Assembly (NCBI GenBank): GCA_918807975.1
Contig: OU964925.1
Span: 2,022,798-2,086,797 of the forward strand
Direction of reading: 5' to 3'
DNA: 64,000 nucleotides
Source of the DNA: Aplidium turbinatum
Lineage: Eukaryota > Chordata > Ascidiacea > Aplousobranchia > Polyclinidae
Position 1 is the stretch's first letter; each line of letters begins with the position of its first letter. Positions 61,835-64,000 of the stretch are shown here, in pieces. Made by a program: the position numbers and the translations under genes. The notes beneath the pieces were generated by a model, which saw nothing but the letters and a program-made list of their open reading frames with translations, made no database searches and was not told the origin of the DNA.

Positions 61835-62097
61835 GTTAACAGTTCTTCGTAAAGCAATTCTTCGTAAGCAATTTTTCGTAAAACAATTCTTCGTAAAGTT
61901 AATTCTTTGTAGCCTAAAACAATTCTTCCCAAAGCATTTATTCGTGCATGCAATGGAGATTTGGTGTATACGAAGAAATGCTTTACGAAAAATTTTTTTA
62001 CGGATTTCATTTCACCAACAACTGTTTACGAACAATTGTTTTACGAAGAATTGCTTACGAAGAATTGCTTTACGAAGAATTGTTTACGAAGAATTCG
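61835..62097. repeat. Foldback of 14-15-bp units (TTCTTCGTAAAGCAA)
   Basis: The left arm (about 61,842-61,930) has five or six units of ATTCTTCGTAAAGCA type. The right arm (about 61,975-62,095) has the inverse, CTTTACGAAGAATTG. The spacer is about 45 bp and includes GCATGCAATGG. The architecture resembles the subterminal arrays of family M1, with a different unit. Confidence 0.7.
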
Positions 62098-62149
62098 CCT
62101 ATAACCGTTTGTAGTATAGCCTACCTAAAGTGATTGTACGGCATGCAAC

Positions 62150-64000
62150 GTGATCTTGCCTGTAGCTGCTAGCCGTTTGTTGCATTGTTACAACAAACTG
62201 TACGTGTTTCACAGTAGCCTTGTAGTTAACCTACCGTCAGGTTGTTTGTTTTGTTAGTTTATGTATCTTTGTTAAAAGGAGGTTAATTCATGTTTTGTTT
62301 TCTAGACTTTCGTTATAAGTTAGTTTAAGCTTTAATAAAGCAAATACAATGTAAAGAATAGTTTCATTTCAATTAAACTAACTTATAACTTACTATGGCA
62401 ACTAGCACGCTGAAAGACATATTGAAGCCGGCAAGGTTTGATGCAGAGCCCAACGCGCAAAATGCAACAAAGGTCTGGAAGCATTGGTTGAAAATCTTCA
62501 ATCTATTCTTACAAAAATGCCAGATTGCAGAAGAAGACAAGCTCAGCGTGTTGTTTGCCAATATTAACCCAGATGTCTATGAAATGGTAGAAGACTCTCC
62601 TAGCTACGAAGCAGCAATCTCGAAACTAAATGGAGTGTACATAAAGACCCAAATTCGATATTTGCAAGACATCTGTTAGCTACAAGGAGACAACAGCCAG
62701 CGGAGTCTCTCCATGATTTTAAGAGAGCATTACATTCGCTTAGTAAAGACTGCGAACTAAGGGATGTCACTGCCGAGAGGTACCGTGAGGAACTCATTCG
62801 AGATGCTTTTATAAATGGGTTGACTGCAAACCATATCCGCCAGCGATTATTGGAAAGCACGGAACTAACTCTTGAGGCTGCCTTTAATATCGCAAACTCT
62901 TTAAGCACGGCACAGGCAAACTCTGCAGCCTATACGCCAAGAGTGGATGACCTCGTTGTACTAACTCCCGTTCATGATGAACCTAACCAAGACAGCGCTT
63001 TAGGAAATTGGAACATGTCTGCAGCCATATCAAAATCTAAGTCTTGCTACTTCTGTGGTCAAAAATATCACGATCGACGGCGATGTCCAGCTAAGCACGC
63101 TCAGTGCTTCACGTGTGGGAAACTAGGCCATTTCGCTAAGGTGTGCCGTTCTAAAGTGCCTTCCTCCAAGAGTTATACGCAAGAGAGTCAAATTAGTAGC
63201 TCAACATCCCTGGCTACGACGTCGTTGCAGTCCTCTGTTTCCGCGTCATGTCCTGGAAGCTTACAGAGTGCATGTTTGCCTATCACACTAAATGGAAAAT
63301 GCCTCACCGCTCTAATGGACACCGGCAGCTCCGAAAGTTACATCGACTCAACAGTGTGCAAGAACTAAGAACTTACAGTTAAGCGTTTATCCTTCATCCC
63401 AGCAAGTTCAAATGGCTGCTTCCAATGTAAAAATGAAGTCTACCGGATTTTGTTTGGCTAACTTGAAAATAAATCAAACCAAGTATGACATGACTAGACT
63501 AAATATCCTTGAAAATCTCTATAGTGACGTCATTCTTGGATTAGACTTCCAAAGTCAACACAAACACATAGAAAACACAAACACATACAGCCTACCGAAG
63601 AGTAACAGGTAGTTTACAATTTTACGGTTATGGTCAAAGAATTGCAGTTAAAGGACGTATTTCCATATTTGGATAATGTTACCGTGGCGGGACGTGATCA
63701 AGAACAGCATGATAAAAATGTGCAAGCTTTTCTAGAGGCGATCCGAAAACGAAAGTTTACTCTAAATGAGACCAAAACTATTTCCTCGGTATCGAGTATT
63801 CAGATTCTTGGATACGTGGTAGGAAACGATGTCATAAAACCAGACCCTGAGCGCATGCGTCCCTTACAAGATTTTCCACCGCCAAATAGCGCTGCTTCAC
63901 TAAAACGCGTGCTTGGGATGTTTGCGTATTATGCGAAGCGGATACACTGTTTTGCGGACAAACTTCGGCCTCTTGCCCACACAAAGCAATTTCCCCTTTC
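62150..64000 (+). mobile_element. Ty3-type LTR retroelement fossil, runs off the window
   Basis: A possible LTR end lies around 62,150-62,390 (AATAAA at 62,334). Then come a gag-like region (from about 62,395), two CCHC zinc knuckles (about 63,045-63,135), an aspartic-protease-like segment (about 63,310-63,350) and part of a Ty3-type reverse transcriptase and connection region to the window edge. The reading frame is broken in at least three places and parts are missing. Age cannot be estimated because the second LTR is outside the window. Confidence 0.8.

Overview
The window is animal (metazoan) nuclear DNA: AT-rich, with introns obeying GT-AG and several superfamilies of transposable elements in many nested layers. 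I recognise one host gene. It lies on the minus strand, runs from about 49,114 down to 5,994, and encodes a DDX21/DDX50-type nucleolar DEAD-box RNA helicase. I could place 18 coding exons. They join in frame to 2,142 nt (713 residues): a lysine-rich N-terminus in small scattered exons, the helicase core with a DEVD motif II, a GUCT-like region and a Gly/Arg/Ser-rich tail. Which animal this is cannot be decided here; an invertebrate is likely from the repeat content (inference).

Almost everything else is mobile DNA, much of it inside the helicase introns. From left to right: (287-5,010) a long-TIR element with PIN/FEN-like reading frames and a 175-bp tandem array; (7,291-8,111; 10,569-11,464; 16,512-17,562) hAT elements with 8-bp target duplications; (10,100-12,521) a nested three-layer insertion; (14,659-15,961) a large foldback; (18,014-18,850) a Mutator-like remnant; (20,448-21,513) hAT coding remains; (22,056-25,696) a second long-TIR element of the same unusual protein family as the first; (25,840-27,790) a 5'-truncated LINE; (28,850-34,860) a tandem pair of Penelope-like elements, one with an uninterrupted 706-residue RT/GIY-YIG frame, flanked by hammerhead-ribozyme-like motifs; (37,164-38,941) a composite hAT; (41,577-48,820) a 7.2-kb hAT containing a nearly whole unclassified transposon and another hAT.

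Beyond the helicase start (49.2-64 kb) there are two hATs that reused one target site, two copies of a foldback family whose arms carry promoter-like motifs, a 4.1-kb Mutator-like element with a FLYWCH finger and captured LINE sequence, a Kolobok-type element with a THAP-like domain, a LINE tail, and at the right edge a broken Ty3-type LTR retroelement.

The strongest threads are: one Mutator-like family (ends GGGTCTGCTACTATTCGG / CGGAATGGCCCG) present many times with 9-bp duplications, one insertion confirmed by an empty site in the neighbouring Penelope copy; the hammerhead-like motifs; and two large elements sharing a multi-domain protein family that I cannot assign to any named transposon superfamily.
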